From CALVGQ01 sp964368495 (GTDB lineage: Bacteria > Bacillota_I > Bacilli_A > Erysipelotrichales > Erysipelotrichaceae): 24,018 nucleotides of DNA. Every line of letters begins with the position of its first letter. The stretch's first letter is position 1. The position numbers were made by a program, and so were the translations under genes. Below the pieces are notes generated by a model. It saw only the letters and a program-made list of their open reading frames with translations. It made no database searches and was not told where the DNA came from. Location of the stretch: the NCBI GenBank assembly GCA_964368495.1, contig CAYJAJ010000024.1:1-24018 (forward strand), read 5' to 3'. This document shows positions 15,196-23,229 of the stretch, piece after piece.

Positions 15196-15390
15196 TTAAA
15201 TTTTATCTAATTTTCCACTTAAAAATATTTTTGCCCACTTTAAATCATTTTCATTTAATTGCCTTAAATCATTTTTTATAATCAATATAATTGTTTCAAT
15301 TTTCGGAACTAACCATTCATGTTCTGCATCATTTTTTGCTTTTAATAAACATCGAATATATAACTTATAATACTCTAATTGTCTCTCCAT
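15196..15390 (-). CDS. Hypothetical 64-residue protein
   Basis: A small soluble, charged and probably all-helical protein, with no family that I recognise. Its support is an excellent ribosome binding site (GGGGGAT, 5 nt before the ATG), an intact frame and its place in a leftward cluster between the small membrane protein and the divergent tgt operon. No signal peptide or membrane segment is present. A perfect 7-bp inverted repeat (AAGAAAT/ATTTCTT, 15180-15197) sits on its stop codon but has no T tract, so it is not a clear terminator. Confidence 0.6.
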   Translation of the reverse strand: MERQLEYYKLYIRCLLKAKNDAEHEWLVPKIETIILIIKNDLRQLNENDLKWAKIFLSGKLDKI

Positions 15391-15474
15391 AAAAATCCCC
15401 CAATCAGTTTTTAGATAGTTTATGCAACATTACATAAAAATATGTACGCATAAGATGTTTGAAAGAAAAATTTA

Positions 15475-15483
15475 TGTTACAAT
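15475..15483 (+). promoter_or_regulatory. Extended -10 promoter of the tgt-queA-queH operon
   Basis: TGT plus TACAAT (15478-15483) is followed after a short leader by GGGTGA and the tgt start. No standard -35 at 17 nt is present, as expected for extended -10 promoters. Confidence 0.55.
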
Positions 15484-15500
15484 AAAATGGGTGAAAAATT

Positions 15501-16631
15501 ATGAAAAACTTTTATTATGAATGTACACATATATGTCAACAATCAGGAGCAAGAACTGGAATTCTTCACACGCCCCACGGCGATGTTGAGACACCAATGT
15601 TTATGCCTGTAGGAACACTGGCGAGTGTTAAATTTTTATCTTCTGCAGACATCAATGCTATTAATGCAGGAGTTATTTTAGCCAACACATACCATTTGTG
15701 GCTAAGGCCAGGTGAAGACGTGGTAGATGCTGCAGGAGGGGTTCAAAAGTTCATGAATTATAATGGACCGATGCTTACTGATAGCGGTGGATTTCAAGTG
15801 TTTTCGCTAGCTGACAACAGAAAAATATCAGAAGATGGTGTTACATTTAAGAGTCATTTAGATGGATCAAAACTATTTATGTCTCCAGAAATTAGTATAG
15901 ATGTTCAAAATAAAATAGGTGCTGACATCATTATGTCTTTTGATGAATGCATTCCTTATCCTGCTGATTATGAATATGTAAAAAATAGTGTAGAACGTAC
16001 TTTAAGATGGGCAAAACGTGGACTAGATGCTCACAACAAAAAAGATACTCAAGCATTGTTCGGTATTGTGCAAGGTGGTGATTATGAGGACTTACGAGAA
16101 CATTGTGCAAAAGAGCTTGTAAAAATGGACTTTCCAGGTTATTCAATCGGCGGAACAAGTGTAGGCGAAGATAAAGAAACAATGATACGTATGATTGAAT
16201 ATTCAATAAAACATCTTCCAGAAAACAAACCCCGTTATTTAATGGGGGTAGGTGCTGTCAATGATATCTTAGAAGCTATTGAAAGAGGAATTGATATGAT
16301 GGACTGCGTACTACCTACACGCATCGCAAGACACGGCACATGCATGACTTCAGTTGGGCGTATCAACATCAAGAAAAAAGATTATGAAACTGATTTTACT
16401 CCATTAGACCCACATTGTGACTGTGAATGTTGTAAAAATTATACACGTGCTTACTTAAGACATTTACATCGTTGTAATGAAGGATTGGCATCAAGACTCA
16501 TGTCAATACACAATCTTCGATTCTTAATTCGTTTAACTGAAGAAGCAAGAAAAGCAATCAAAGAAAATCGTTATTTAGATTTTAAAAAAGAAGTCTATGC
16601 TAAAATGGGCTTTGATGAAAGAGGTTTTTAA
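15501..16631 (+). CDS. tgt: tRNA-guanine transglycosylase
   Basis: Exchanges guanine-34 in the anticodon of tRNAs with GUN anticodons for preQ1, the committed step of queuosine modification. The 376-residue protein is standard length. MLTDSGGFQVFSL (91-103) holds the general base Asp94, and GIDMMDCVLPTRIARHGT (263-280) holds the nucleophile Asp268. Zinc is bound by CxCxxC (Cys306, Cys308, Cys311) and His337 in SIHNLRF, with the same 31-residue spacing as in the E. coli enzyme. GGGTGA lies 6 nt before the ATG. The gene leads a tight operon, and its TAA overlaps the queA start by one base. Confidence 0.97.
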   Translation: MKNFYYECTHICQQSGARTGILHTPHGDVETPMFMPVGTLASVKFLSSADINAINAGVILANTYHLWLRPGEDVVDAAGGVQKFMNYNGPMLTDSGGFQVFSLADNRKISEDGVTFKSHLDGSKLFMSPEISIDVQNKIGADIIMSFDECIPYPADYEYVKNSVERTLRWAKRGLDAHNKKDTQALFGIVQGGDYEDLREHCAKELVKMDFPGYSIGGTSVGEDKETMIRMIEYSIKHLPENKPRYLMGVGAVNDILEAIERGIDMMDCVLPTRIARHGTCMTSVGRINIKKKDYETDFTPLDPHCDCECCKNYTRAYLRHLHRCNEGLASRLMSIHNLRFLIRLTEEARKAIKENRYLDFKKEVYAKMGFDERGF

Positions 16632-17665
16632 TGAAATCAAGTGATTTTGACTATAATTTACCACAACAACTTATTGCACAAGTCCCACTAACTAATCGTT
16701 CCAATTCCAAATTACTGGTACTACATAAAAATACTGGTGAAATTAATCATTGTATGTTTGAAGATATACTTGATTATTTTCATGAAGGTGATGTCTTAAT
16801 TAGAAATAACACTCGTGTTATTCCTGCACGTTTATTTGGTGAAAAAGAAGAAACAAACGCCAAAATTGAACTTCTTCTTCTTGAGCAAGATGGAGATATA
16901 TGGAAATGTCTTGTAAGAAATGCCCGGGCAATAAAAGTTGGATCTGTTGTTTCTTTTGGATGCGGAAAACTTAAAGCGAAATGCCTTCAAGTTGAAGATA
17001 TGGGAATTCGAATTTTTCAAATGATATATGAAGGGATTTTTATGGAAGTCCTTGATGAACTTGGTCATGTTCCTCTTCCACCTTATATTCATGAAAAGTT
17101 AGAGGACAAAGAAAGATATCAAACCGTCTATTCTAAAGTTGATGGAAGTGCTGCAGCACCTACTGCAGGGTTACATTTCACAGACGAAATATTTAATAAA
17201 TTAAAGCAAAAAGGTGTAATTATTAAAGACATCACCTTACATGTTGGACTTGGTACATTTAAACCAATGCAAGTTGAGGATGTAAAAGAACATGTAATGC
17301 ACAGTGAATTCTACTCAATGAGTAAAGACACTGCTGAAGTTTGTAATTTGGCAAAAAAGGAAAATCGGCGGATTATTTCAATAGGAACAACAAGTTGTCG
17401 CACCCTTGAGGCTATTGCCAATAGATTTAACGGACACTTTGAAGAGTGCAGTGGCCATACCGATATTTTTATATATCCTGGTTATCAATTTTTAGCAATT
17501 AATGCTTTAGTAACAAATTTTCATTTACCGAAATCTACATTACTTATGTTAGTAAGTGCTTTATCTTCAAAAGAGAAAATAATGGTTGCCTATGAACAAG
17601 CAATAAAAGAAAATTATCGTTTTTTTTCATTTGGTGATGCCATGTTGATTACAGATGAAAACTAA
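16631..17665 (+). CDS. queA: S-adenosylmethionine:tRNA ribosyltransferase-isomerase
   Basis: Transfers and rearranges the ribosyl part of SAM onto preQ1-modified tRNA, giving epoxyqueuosine. The 344-residue product starts with the typical FDYNLPQQLIAQVPLTNRSNSKLLVL and contains NNTRVIPARLFG (59-70), SAAAPTAGLHFT (175-186) and LHVGLGTFKPM (203-213), the signatures of the family. It starts at TAATG, overlapping tgt by one base, and its last codons overlap queH by 11 nt, so translation of the three genes looks coupled. It supplies the middle step between Tgt and QueH. Confidence 0.97.
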   Translation: MKSSDFDYNLPQQLIAQVPLTNRSNSKLLVLHKNTGEINHCMFEDILDYFHEGDVLIRNNTRVIPARLFGEKEETNAKIELLLLEQDGDIWKCLVRNARAIKVGSVVSFGCGKLKAKCLQVEDMGIRIFQMIYEGIFMEVLDELGHVPLPPYIHEKLEDKERYQTVYSKVDGSAAAPTAGLHFTDEIFNKLKQKGVIIKDITLHVGLGTFKPMQVEDVKEHVMHSEFYSMSKDTAEVCNLAKKENRRIISIGTTSCRTLEAIANRFNGHFEECSGHTDIFIYPGYQFLAINALVTNFHLPKSTLLMLVSALSSKEKIMVAYEQAIKENYRFFSFGDAMLITDEN

Positions 17666-18272
17666 CTATTATCTTCATAGTGTAAATGAAATCAACAAAA
17701 TTAAAAACTTCAAAAAAAAACCTAAATTGCTTATACACGCTTGTTGTGCTCCTTGCGCCTGTTATCCCTTAACTTTTTTAAATGATGTGTTTGATTGCAC
17801 TATCATTTACAATAATTCAAATATTTATCCAAAAGAGGAATATTTAAGAAGGATAAACGAATTAAGGAATTATTTAACTCACTTATCTACAACGATTCAA
17901 TTAATAGAATTAACATACAACAACGAAGAGTACAATCAAATTTTAAAAGTCTATGCAAATGAGCCCGAAAAAGGAAAACGTTGCCATTTATGCTATAGAA
18001 CAAGAATAAAAGAGGGCTTTGAATATGCTTCACAACATGGTTTTGATTATTATACGACAGTTATGACAATCTCAAGGCAAAAAGATAGTCAAGTGCTCAA
18101 TGAAATCGCAAAAGAACTAGAAATGAATTATCCAACTGTTCAATATTTTTATTCTGATTTTAAAAAAAGTGACGGTATTTTAAAAGCCAATGAAATTATT
18201 AAAGAATACAACATGTATCGGCAAGACTATTGTGGATGCATCTATTCTTTTTTAAAAAATAATTCAATATAG
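17655..18272 (+). CDS. queH: Epoxyqueuosine reductase QueH (formerly DUF208)
   Basis: Reduces epoxyqueuosine to queuosine in tRNA, the last step of the pathway, replacing the cobalamin-dependent QueG. In the 205-residue product the conserved cysteines are all present: HACCAPC (28-34), CHLC (110-113) and YCGC (192-195). These match the iron-sulfur and second-metal sites described for QueH. NIYPKEEYLRRINELRNYL (56-74), and YTTVMTISRQKD (133-144), are also family signatures. It begins inside the end of queA (ATGAAAACTAA), which supports co-translation. No genes for making preQ1 (queD, queE, queC, queF) are in the window, so the precursor is either made elsewhere or salvaged. Confidence 0.93.
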   Translation: MKTNYYLHSVNEINKIKNFKKKPKLLIHACCAPCACYPLTFLNDVFDCTIIYNNSNIYPKEEYLRRINELRNYLTHLSTTIQLIELTYNNEEYNQILKVYANEPEKGKRCHLCYRTRIKEGFEYASQHGFDYYTTVMTISRQKDSQVLNEIAKELEMNYPTVQYFYSDFKKSDGILKANEIIKEYNMYRQDYCGCIYSFLKNNSI

Positions 18273-18298
18273 TTATATTTTAGAAAGCTGGTGAATTT

Positions 18299-19636
18299 AT
18301 GGAACATAATATTATACAACTAAGAGACACATTGATTAACTCAACTCAAGAAGAGTTAAATAAAAAACTTCCTTTTATTCATCCAGTTGATATTTTATCT
18401 GTGCTTCACGAATATCCTAATGATAATAAGGTTATCCTTGAACGATTAAGTGATGAAATAATTGGTGAAATTCTAGATTTTGAAGAAGATGAGGACAAAT
18501 ACGAGTTGTTGTCTCAATTTTCCTCACTTCGTCAAGCAAACATACTAGAAGAAATGTCCAGTGATGAAATTACGGGATTAGTTTCAAATCTAGACGAAAA
18601 TGAGAAACAAGATGTCTTAAACAAAATGAACGAAGAAGATCGCAATGAAGTAAAAGATCTATTATCTTATAAAGAAGATAGCGCCGGTTCACTTATGGCC
18701 ACTGAATTCATTAGCATCAGAGAAAATAAAACAATCATAAAAACATTAGAGTACATTCACGGTATTGTTGAAGATGTGGAGATGGCCTACTATTTGTACG
18801 TTATTGATAAACCTGGACATCTTAAAGGTGTCGTTTCTTTGCGTAAAATCGTAGCAAGTGACTTCAACACTAAAATCTTCGAAATTACAAATCCCAACGT
18901 AACTAGTGTTCATGTTGATGATGATCAAGAAATTGTAGCTCGTATATTTGCTAAGTATGATTATTTAATGTTACCCGTTGTGGATGACGATAACATTATA
19001 CAAGGAATTATTACCATTGATGATATCGTAGATATCATACAAGAAGAAACAACAGAAGATATCCACCGTTTAGCTGGGCTTGATGAAGAAGAAAAAGTTG
19101 ATGGATCATTATTTGAATCAATAAAGTCTCGTCTTCCTTGGCTTTCTATAAATATGTTAACTGCATTAATTGCAGCAAGTGTTGTCACTTACTTCTCCTC
19201 TACAATTGAACAAGTTGTCGCTTTAGCTTCAATTAGTCCTATTATCACTAATATGGGTGGTAATGCAGGAACTCAAGCATTAACACTTACTGTGCGAGGG
19301 ATTGCATTAGGAGAATTAACTGGAAAAAATGCGATGAAAGTGTTTTTCAAGGAATTGGGTGTAGGTGTTTTTTGTGGATTATCACTAGGTTTTTGCATTG
19401 GAATGGGATGTTTTTTCATTTTTGAAAATTATACTTTGGGTATTGTTGCCGCTGCTGCAATGATTACAAATTTAATTATTGCAACTGTATTTGGTTTCTG
19501 TGTTCCTTTACTATTAAATAAATTGAAAATAGATCCAGCGTTGGCTTCTAGCATTTTTGTAACAACTGCTACAGATGTTTTCGGATTTCTAGTTTTCTTA
19601 GGATTAGCTACAATTTCCTTACCCTTTTTATTATAA
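18299..19636 (+). CDS. mgtE: Magnesium channel/transporter MgtE
   Basis: A Mg2+-gated magnesium channel of the inner membrane. The 445-residue protein has the three classic parts: an acidic superhelical N domain (~1-130), two CBS domains (~132-255, starting SLMATEFISI) that sense cytosolic Mg2+, and a five-helix membrane domain (~280-445). The membrane domain carries NMGGNAGTQALTLTVRGIAL and ends TTATDVFGFLVFLGLATI; Asp426 corresponds to the pore aspartate (Asp432) of the Thermus protein. GGTGA lies 5 nt before the ATG. Only 26 nt separate it from queH, so it may be read through from the tgt operon. There is no room for an M-box riboswitch. Confidence 0.95.
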   Translation: MEHNIIQLRDTLINSTQEELNKKLPFIHPVDILSVLHEYPNDNKVILERLSDEIIGEILDFEEDEDKYELLSQFSSLRQANILEEMSSDEITGLVSNLDENEKQDVLNKMNEEDRNEVKDLLSYKEDSAGSLMATEFISIRENKTIIKTLEYIHGIVEDVEMAYYLYVIDKPGHLKGVVSLRKIVASDFNTKIFEITNPNVTSVHVDDDQEIVARIFAKYDYLMLPVVDDDNIIQGIITIDDIVDIIQEETTEDIHRLAGLDEEEKVDGSLFESIKSRLPWLSINMLTALIAASVVTYFSSTIEQVVALASISPIITNMGGNAGTQALTLTVRGIALGELTGKNAMKVFFKELGVGVFCGLSLGFCIGMGCFFIFENYTLGIVAAAAMITNLIIATVFGFCVPLLLNKLKIDPALASSIFVTTATDVFGFLVFLGLATISLPFLL

Positions 19637-19646
19637 AGAGCAAATC

Positions 19647-19673
19647 TCATGAATATATATTATATAAACATGA
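19647..19673. promoter_or_regulatory. Palindrome in front of mntP (possible operator)
   Basis: A 27-nt imperfect palindrome: TCATG and CATGA arms enclosing TATATA-type arms, with 11 of 13 pairs matching around a central T. It covers a likely -10 (TATAAA, 19663-19668) 20 nt before the mntP Shine-Dalgarno sequence. It is too AT-rich to be sure it is more than chance. Confidence 0.35.
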
Positions 19674-19694
19674 ATAAAGAATAGAGGTGTTTTA

Positions 19695-20249
19695 ATGACA
19701 GGGTTCACAATTATTTTATTAGCACTCGGATTAGCTATGGACGCTTTTGCTGTTTCTTTATCCAATGGAATGTGTTATAGCAACTATACTAAAAAATATA
19801 TTTATATTTGTGCATTTTCATTTGGAATATTCCAAGGTTTAATGCCTATTTTAGGATTTTATACTGCAATATTTTTTAAAGAACTTATCGTTGCAGTCGA
19901 TCATTGGATTGCATTAGTTTTATTAGGTTATTTAGGAATTAAAATGATACGGGAAAGCTTTGATAAATGCAAAAATTCACATTTCATAACAACATATTCC
20001 ATAAAAATTTGTATTATTCAATCCATCGCAACTAGCATAGATGCACTGGCAGTTGGAATTAGTTTTGCTGCATTAAATATTGACATTTATTCTGGTTCAC
20101 TAGTCATATTGATTATCACCACAATTTGTTGCATAATAGGAGGATTTTTAGGGAAGAGATTTTATAAATTATCAAAATACTCTACAGTCATTGGTGGGTT
20201 AATACTCATTTTTATAGGAGTTAAAATATTTATCGAACACACCAGTTAA
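19695..20249 (+). CDS. mntP: Manganese efflux pump MntP
   Basis: Exports Mn2+ (family knowledge from E. coli MntP/YebN). The 184-residue product has six hydrophobic segments arranged as two homologous halves. Each half carries the conserved aspartate: Asp16 in GLAMDAFAVSLSNG, and Asp116 in IATSIDALAVGISF. AGAGGTG precedes the ATG. It sits 58 nt after mgtE, with a palindrome in the gap, and 36 nt before an iron-sulfur oxidoreductase gene. The usual Mn2+ riboswitch (yybP-ykoY) is absent, so any Mn control would have to act through a protein, perhaps at the palindrome. Confidence 0.92.
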   Translation: MTGFTIILLALGLAMDAFAVSLSNGMCYSNYTKKYIYICAFSFGIFQGLMPILGFYTAIFFKELIVAVDHWIALVLLGYLGIKMIRESFDKCKNSHFITTYSIKICIIQSIATSIDALAVGISFAALNIDIYSGSLVILIITTICCIIGGFLGKRFYKLSKYSTVIGGLILIFIGVKIFIEHTS

Positions 20250-20285
20250 ATTTTCATACTCTAACTATTATATAAGGAGAAAATC

Positions 20286-21503
20286 ATGCAATATAGAACT
20301 CTTGTCAAAAATGCGCCTGTCGTATCAGTTTTAGGATATGGCTGCATGAGATTTCCATTAAAAGGTAATGGCATTAATCTAGAACTTACATTCAAACAGC
20401 TCAAGTTTGCTTATGATAATGGAGTTAACTACTTCGATACTGCCTATCTATATCACGGTGGAAAGAGCGAAATTATTTTAGGTGAGTTTATAAAAAAATA
20501 CAATATTCGCAACAAAGTATACATAGCAGATAAACTGCCTGCTTTTTTAGTAAATAAACCTGAACAAATTGAAAAATTCTTTAAAACTCAAATTGAAAGA
20601 CTTGGTACACATTACATAGATTACTACCTAATGCATATGCTTACAAGTGTTTTGGATTGGCAGAAGCTTAAATCCTTAGGTATTATAAACTTTATTAACG
20701 AAAAAAAGAAGTGTGGAGTAATCAAGCACATTGGATTTTCATATCACGGAAGACCAGAAGACTTTATCAAGATTTTAGAAGATTATCCATGGGATTTTTG
20801 CCAAATTCAATATAATTATATTGATGAAAATTATCAAGCCGGAAAAGCTGGGCTTGTTCGGGCAAAAGAACTTGGTATTGGTGTTGTAGTTATGGAGCCT
20901 CTTCGTGGTGGAGCACTTGCCAATCAAGCACCTGATAAGGTAAAAGAAATATTTAAAAGCTATAAAGAAGAAAGAAGTCCTGCAAACTGGGCCTTAAGAT
21001 TTGTAATGAATCATGATGGTGTTTCTACAGTCTTAAGTGGTATGAACGTAATTGATCACATCAAAGATAATATTAATGCGGCAACCTCAACTTCTGTAAA
21101 TAGCCTCAATAATGAAGAGCTAACAATCATCGACGAAGTAAAAAATGTATATAAGCAATTGATGAAAGTTCCTTGTACAGGGTGCAACTACTGTACACCC
21201 TGTCCATTTGGTGTCGATATTCCATTAATTTTTTCAGATTACAACAGTAAGTTTTTCTTTAAAGGTGGCTTAAGCGGTTTCCAATACCTAGCACGTCACA
21301 CAGGAGTGTTAAATGAAAAATCGGGAGTCGATTTATGCACAGAATGTGGCAAATGCAAGAAACATTGTCCACAAAACATAGACATTCCTACGAAGTTAAA
21401 AGAAGCCCACAAAGCACTTGATAAACCACTAATTCGTATAGGTATGACTGTGACTGCTGCATTTTTAAACTTAAATAGCAAAAAGAATAAAAAAAATAGC
21501 TAA
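20286..21503 (+). CDS. Aldo/keto reductase with C-terminal 4Fe-4S ferredoxin domain (COG1453)
   Basis: A predicted cytoplasmic oxidoreductase of 405 residues. Residues 1-280 form the aldo/keto reductase barrel with the catalytic tetrad Asp51, Tyr56 (FDTAYLYHGG), Lys83 (ADKLP) and His117 (YLMHM). The C-terminal part binds iron-sulfur clusters through CTGCNYCTPCP (Cys297, 300, 303, 306) and CTECGKCKKHCP (Cys351, 354, 357, 361). This two-part build is common in anaerobic Bacillota. It probably moves electrons between a ferredoxin-like partner and a carbonyl substrate, but the substrate is not known. AAGGAG precedes the ATG, and the 36-nt gap suggests co-transcription with mntP. A bidirectional terminator follows. 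Confidence 0.92.
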   Translation: MQYRTLVKNAPVVSVLGYGCMRFPLKGNGINLELTFKQLKFAYDNGVNYFDTAYLYHGGKSEIILGEFIKKYNIRNKVYIADKLPAFLVNKPEQIEKFFKTQIERLGTHYIDYYLMHMLTSVLDWQKLKSLGIINFINEKKKCGVIKHIGFSYHGRPEDFIKILEDYPWDFCQIQYNYIDENYQAGKAGLVRAKELGIGVVVMEPLRGGALANQAPDKVKEIFKSYKEERSPANWALRFVMNHDGVSTVLSGMNVIDHIKDNINAATSTSVNSLNNEELTIIDEVKNVYKQLMKVPCTGCNYCTPCPFGVDIPLIFSDYNSKFFFKGGLSGFQYLARHTGVLNEKSGVDLCTECGKCKKHCPQNIDIPTKLKEAHKALDKPLIRIGMTVTAAFLNLNSKKNKKNS

Positions 21504-21605
21504 TTCTATGTTAGTAATTCAAATTAATACCAAAAAATAATGCTGATTTAAGTATTCTATCAACAGAATAGTTAAGCGATAAAAAATAAACCTGTAAACA
21601 CCTAT

Positions 21606-21638
21606 AAAAAAGGAAGATCATCATGAGCTTCCTTTTTC
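21606..21638. terminator. Bidirectional terminator between the reductase and CorC-family genes
   Basis: AAAAAGGAAG (21607-21616) and CTTCCTTTTT (21628-21637) form a 10-bp stem with an 11-nt loop and T runs in both directions, placed between convergent genes. Confidence 0.85.
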
Positions 21639-21648
21639 ATTTATAACA

Positions 21649-22899
21649 TTATTTTTCATCAGCTAATTCAAGCTTACAAACTTTCACTTTTTCAACGTGT
21701 CTACCGTCACATTCAATAACAACAATTTCAAAATCCGCATAAGTAAATGACTCATATAAGGCAGGAATTTTTTCCATCTCATGTACAACCCAACCACCTA
21801 CTGTATTAAAATCATAATCTTCTTTTAAATCTAATTCAAAATATTCGAACATATCTTCTAAGTCAGCATCACATGATATTTCCCAGCAATTTTCACTTAT
21901 TTGTTTAAAATATTCAATAATTTCATCATGCTCATCATAAATCTCACCAACTAGTTCTTCTAAAATATCTTCCATTGTGATAATACCTGCAGTTCCACCG
22001 TACTCATCGATAACTACAGCCATGTGTGTTTTCTCATTTTGCAACTGTCTTAATAAATTAGATATTTTAACATGTGAACTAGTAAACTGTACATCCTTTA
22101 GTATAGATTTAAGATTTCCAACTTGATTTTTATAATATAAGCAATTGAAGTCTTTCTCATGCAATACTCCAATAATATTATCAATGTTATTTTCAAATAC
22201 TGGAAAACGAGAGAAATTACTTGTAGAAAATAGTTTTTCAATTTCCTCAAGTGATTCATTGACATTAATTGCAACAACATCAACTCTTGGAGTTAATATT
22301 TCCTTAACATCCAAATCATTAAACTCAATTGCAGCAGTGATTAGATCTGTTTCATGTTCTTCAAAATCACCATCATTTTGCGCTTCCTCTACCAACATAA
22401 TTAATTCCTCAGATGTCATAGTATCCTCGTTATCTAGACTTAAAAAACGAGCTAATATTAATTTCCATTTCGAAAAAATCCAATTTACTGGTTTAAGCAA
22501 TACTTTAAAGAAACTTATTGGTCCAACAACCAATAAGCAGAATTGTTCCGGTGATTCTTTTGCAATACTTTTAGGACTAATCTCACCAAAGATTAGTACA
22601 ACAACAGTCATTACTAATGTCGATAAAGCAACTCCTGAATCTCCAAAATTATTTGTAAATAAAACAGTTGCTAGTGATGCACTCGCAATGTTTACAATAT
22701 TATTTCCTACTAATATAGTAGAAAGTAGTTGATCAAAATCTTCTTCAAGTTCTAAAACTTTTTTTGCTTTTGGGTTACTCTCTGCCATGCTTTTTAATCG
22801 AATTTTATTTACACTACTAAAAGCTGTCTCAGTAGCTGAGAAAAAAGCTGAAAACATTACAAGTATACAAAGCAATATTATTAATGATACATTATCCAT
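21649..22899 (-). CDS. CNNM-type membrane protein of the HlyC/CorC (hemolysin C) family
   Basis: A 416-residue member of the family that includes CorC, MpfA/YhdP and eukaryotic CNNM proteins, several of which are linked to Mg2+ export. Residues 1-~180 are the DUF21/CNNM membrane domain (four hydrophobic segments, ATETAFSSVNKIRL at 24-37, GEISPKSIAKESPEQ in the third quarter). Residues ~195-320 are a CBS pair (ILTPRVDVVAINVNESLEEI; AVVIDEYGGTAGIITMEDILEELVGEI). Residues ~335-410 are the CorC_HlyC domain (DFNTVGGWVVHEMEKIP). The name hemolysin is historical. A ribosome binding site (AAAAGGAG) precedes the ATG and lies at the end of a long hairpin in the leader. Acting opposite to MgtE in magnesium balance is a reasonable inference. 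Confidence 0.9.
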   Translation of the reverse strand: MDNVSLIILLCILVMFSAFFSATETAFSSVNKIRLKSMAESNPKAKKVLELEEDFDQLLSTILVGNNIVNIASASLATVLFTNNFGDSGVALSTLVMTVVVLIFGEISPKSIAKESPEQFCLLVVGPISFFKVLLKPVNWIFSKWKLILARFLSLDNEDTMTSEELIMLVEEAQNDGDFEEHETDLITAAIEFNDLDVKEILTPRVDVVAINVNESLEEIEKLFSTSNFSRFPVFENNIDNIIGVLHEKDFNCLYYKNQVGNLKSILKDVQFTSSHVKISNLLRQLQNEKTHMAVVIDEYGGTAGIITMEDILEELVGEIYDEHDEIIEYFKQISENCWEISCDADLEDMFEYFELDLKEDYDFNTVGGWVVHEMEKIPALYESFTYADFEIVVIECDGRHVEKVKVCKLELADEK

Positions 22900-23078
22900 A
22901 AATTGGTCTCCTTTTCATCATTTATTCTAAAAATCATTTTATCAAGCACGAATAAAATTGATGAAAAGCCAACGTCTTCTTCGATTAATAATAAACTCAA
23001 GTTTGATTTTATTGTTCAAATGCCTCGGTCGAGGCAACGGCGAACTGTCCAAGTAAAATGCACATCCTTTCGAATAAT
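22900..23078 (-). ncRNA. Structured 5' leader of the CorC-family gene, candidate riboswitch
   Basis: The leader is ~180 nt long. Near its start a GC-rich hairpin TGCCTC-GACC-GAGGCA (23021-23036) is enclosed by GTTC/GAAC (23042-23045 with 23014-23017), followed by a perfect palindrome AAACTTGAGTTT (22993-23004). Further on, segment 22950-22968 can pair with 22933-22942 (10 bp, one bulged base, followed by TTTTT). It can alternatively pair with 22911-22927 (17 bp, 2-nt bulge), which covers the AAAAG of the ribosome binding site. Two exclusive hairpins of this kind are typical of a genetic switch. It does not match T-box, M-box, yybP-ykoY or fluoride motifs as I know them. The pairings are seen in the sequence; the regulatory role is inferred. 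Confidence 0.5.
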
Positions 23079-23084
23079 GAAGAT

Positions 23085-23113
23085 ATTATAGCAAATTCTA
23101 TTAAAAATTTCAA
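23085..23113 (-). promoter_or_regulatory. Promoter of the CorC-family gene
   Basis: On the minus strand TTGAAA (23108-23113), a 17-nt spacer and TATAAT (23085-23090), with TGC just before the -10. The start site would be near 23078. Between here and the divergent promoter (23114-23200) I see only AT-rich sequence. Confidence 0.75.
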
Positions 23114-23200
23114 ATTTATCTTATTTAATTCAATAAAGCCTATTTTTTTATTCCACTTTACTTCTTTTTTTGCCATAATAATATAAAGAGAGCATTTCAA

Positions 23201-23228
23201 TCGACAAGTATTTTATCTATGATATAAT
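23201..23228 (+). promoter_or_regulatory. Promoter of the ZIP transporter gene
   Basis: TCGACA (23201-23206), a 16-nt spacer and TATAAT (23223-23228), with TGA before the -10, forming an extended -10. Confidence 0.7.
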
Positions 23229-23229
23229 A

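Noticed and set aside
15391..15500. preQ1 riboswitch before the tgt operon
   Set aside because: No compact C-rich/A-rich preQ1 pseudoknot can be recognised; only an extended -10 and a dyad are seen.
18273..18298. M-box magnesium riboswitch before mgtE
   Set aside because: Only 26 nt separate queH and mgtE, far too short for an M-box.
19637..19694. yybP-ykoY manganese riboswitch before mntP
   Set aside because: The gap is 58 nt and lacks the conserved motif; only a simple palindrome is present.
21540..21580. Hairpin TATTCT/AGAATA after the reductase gene as a terminator
   Set aside because: Only 6 bp, AT-rich, and not followed by a T tract; the strong hairpin at 21607-21637 serves as terminator.
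22145..22732. Open frame of 195 codons on the plus strand
   Set aside because: It lies wholly antisense to the CorC-family gene, is Ser/Thr/Ile-rich without motifs and has no ribosome binding site; it is a shadow of the real gene.
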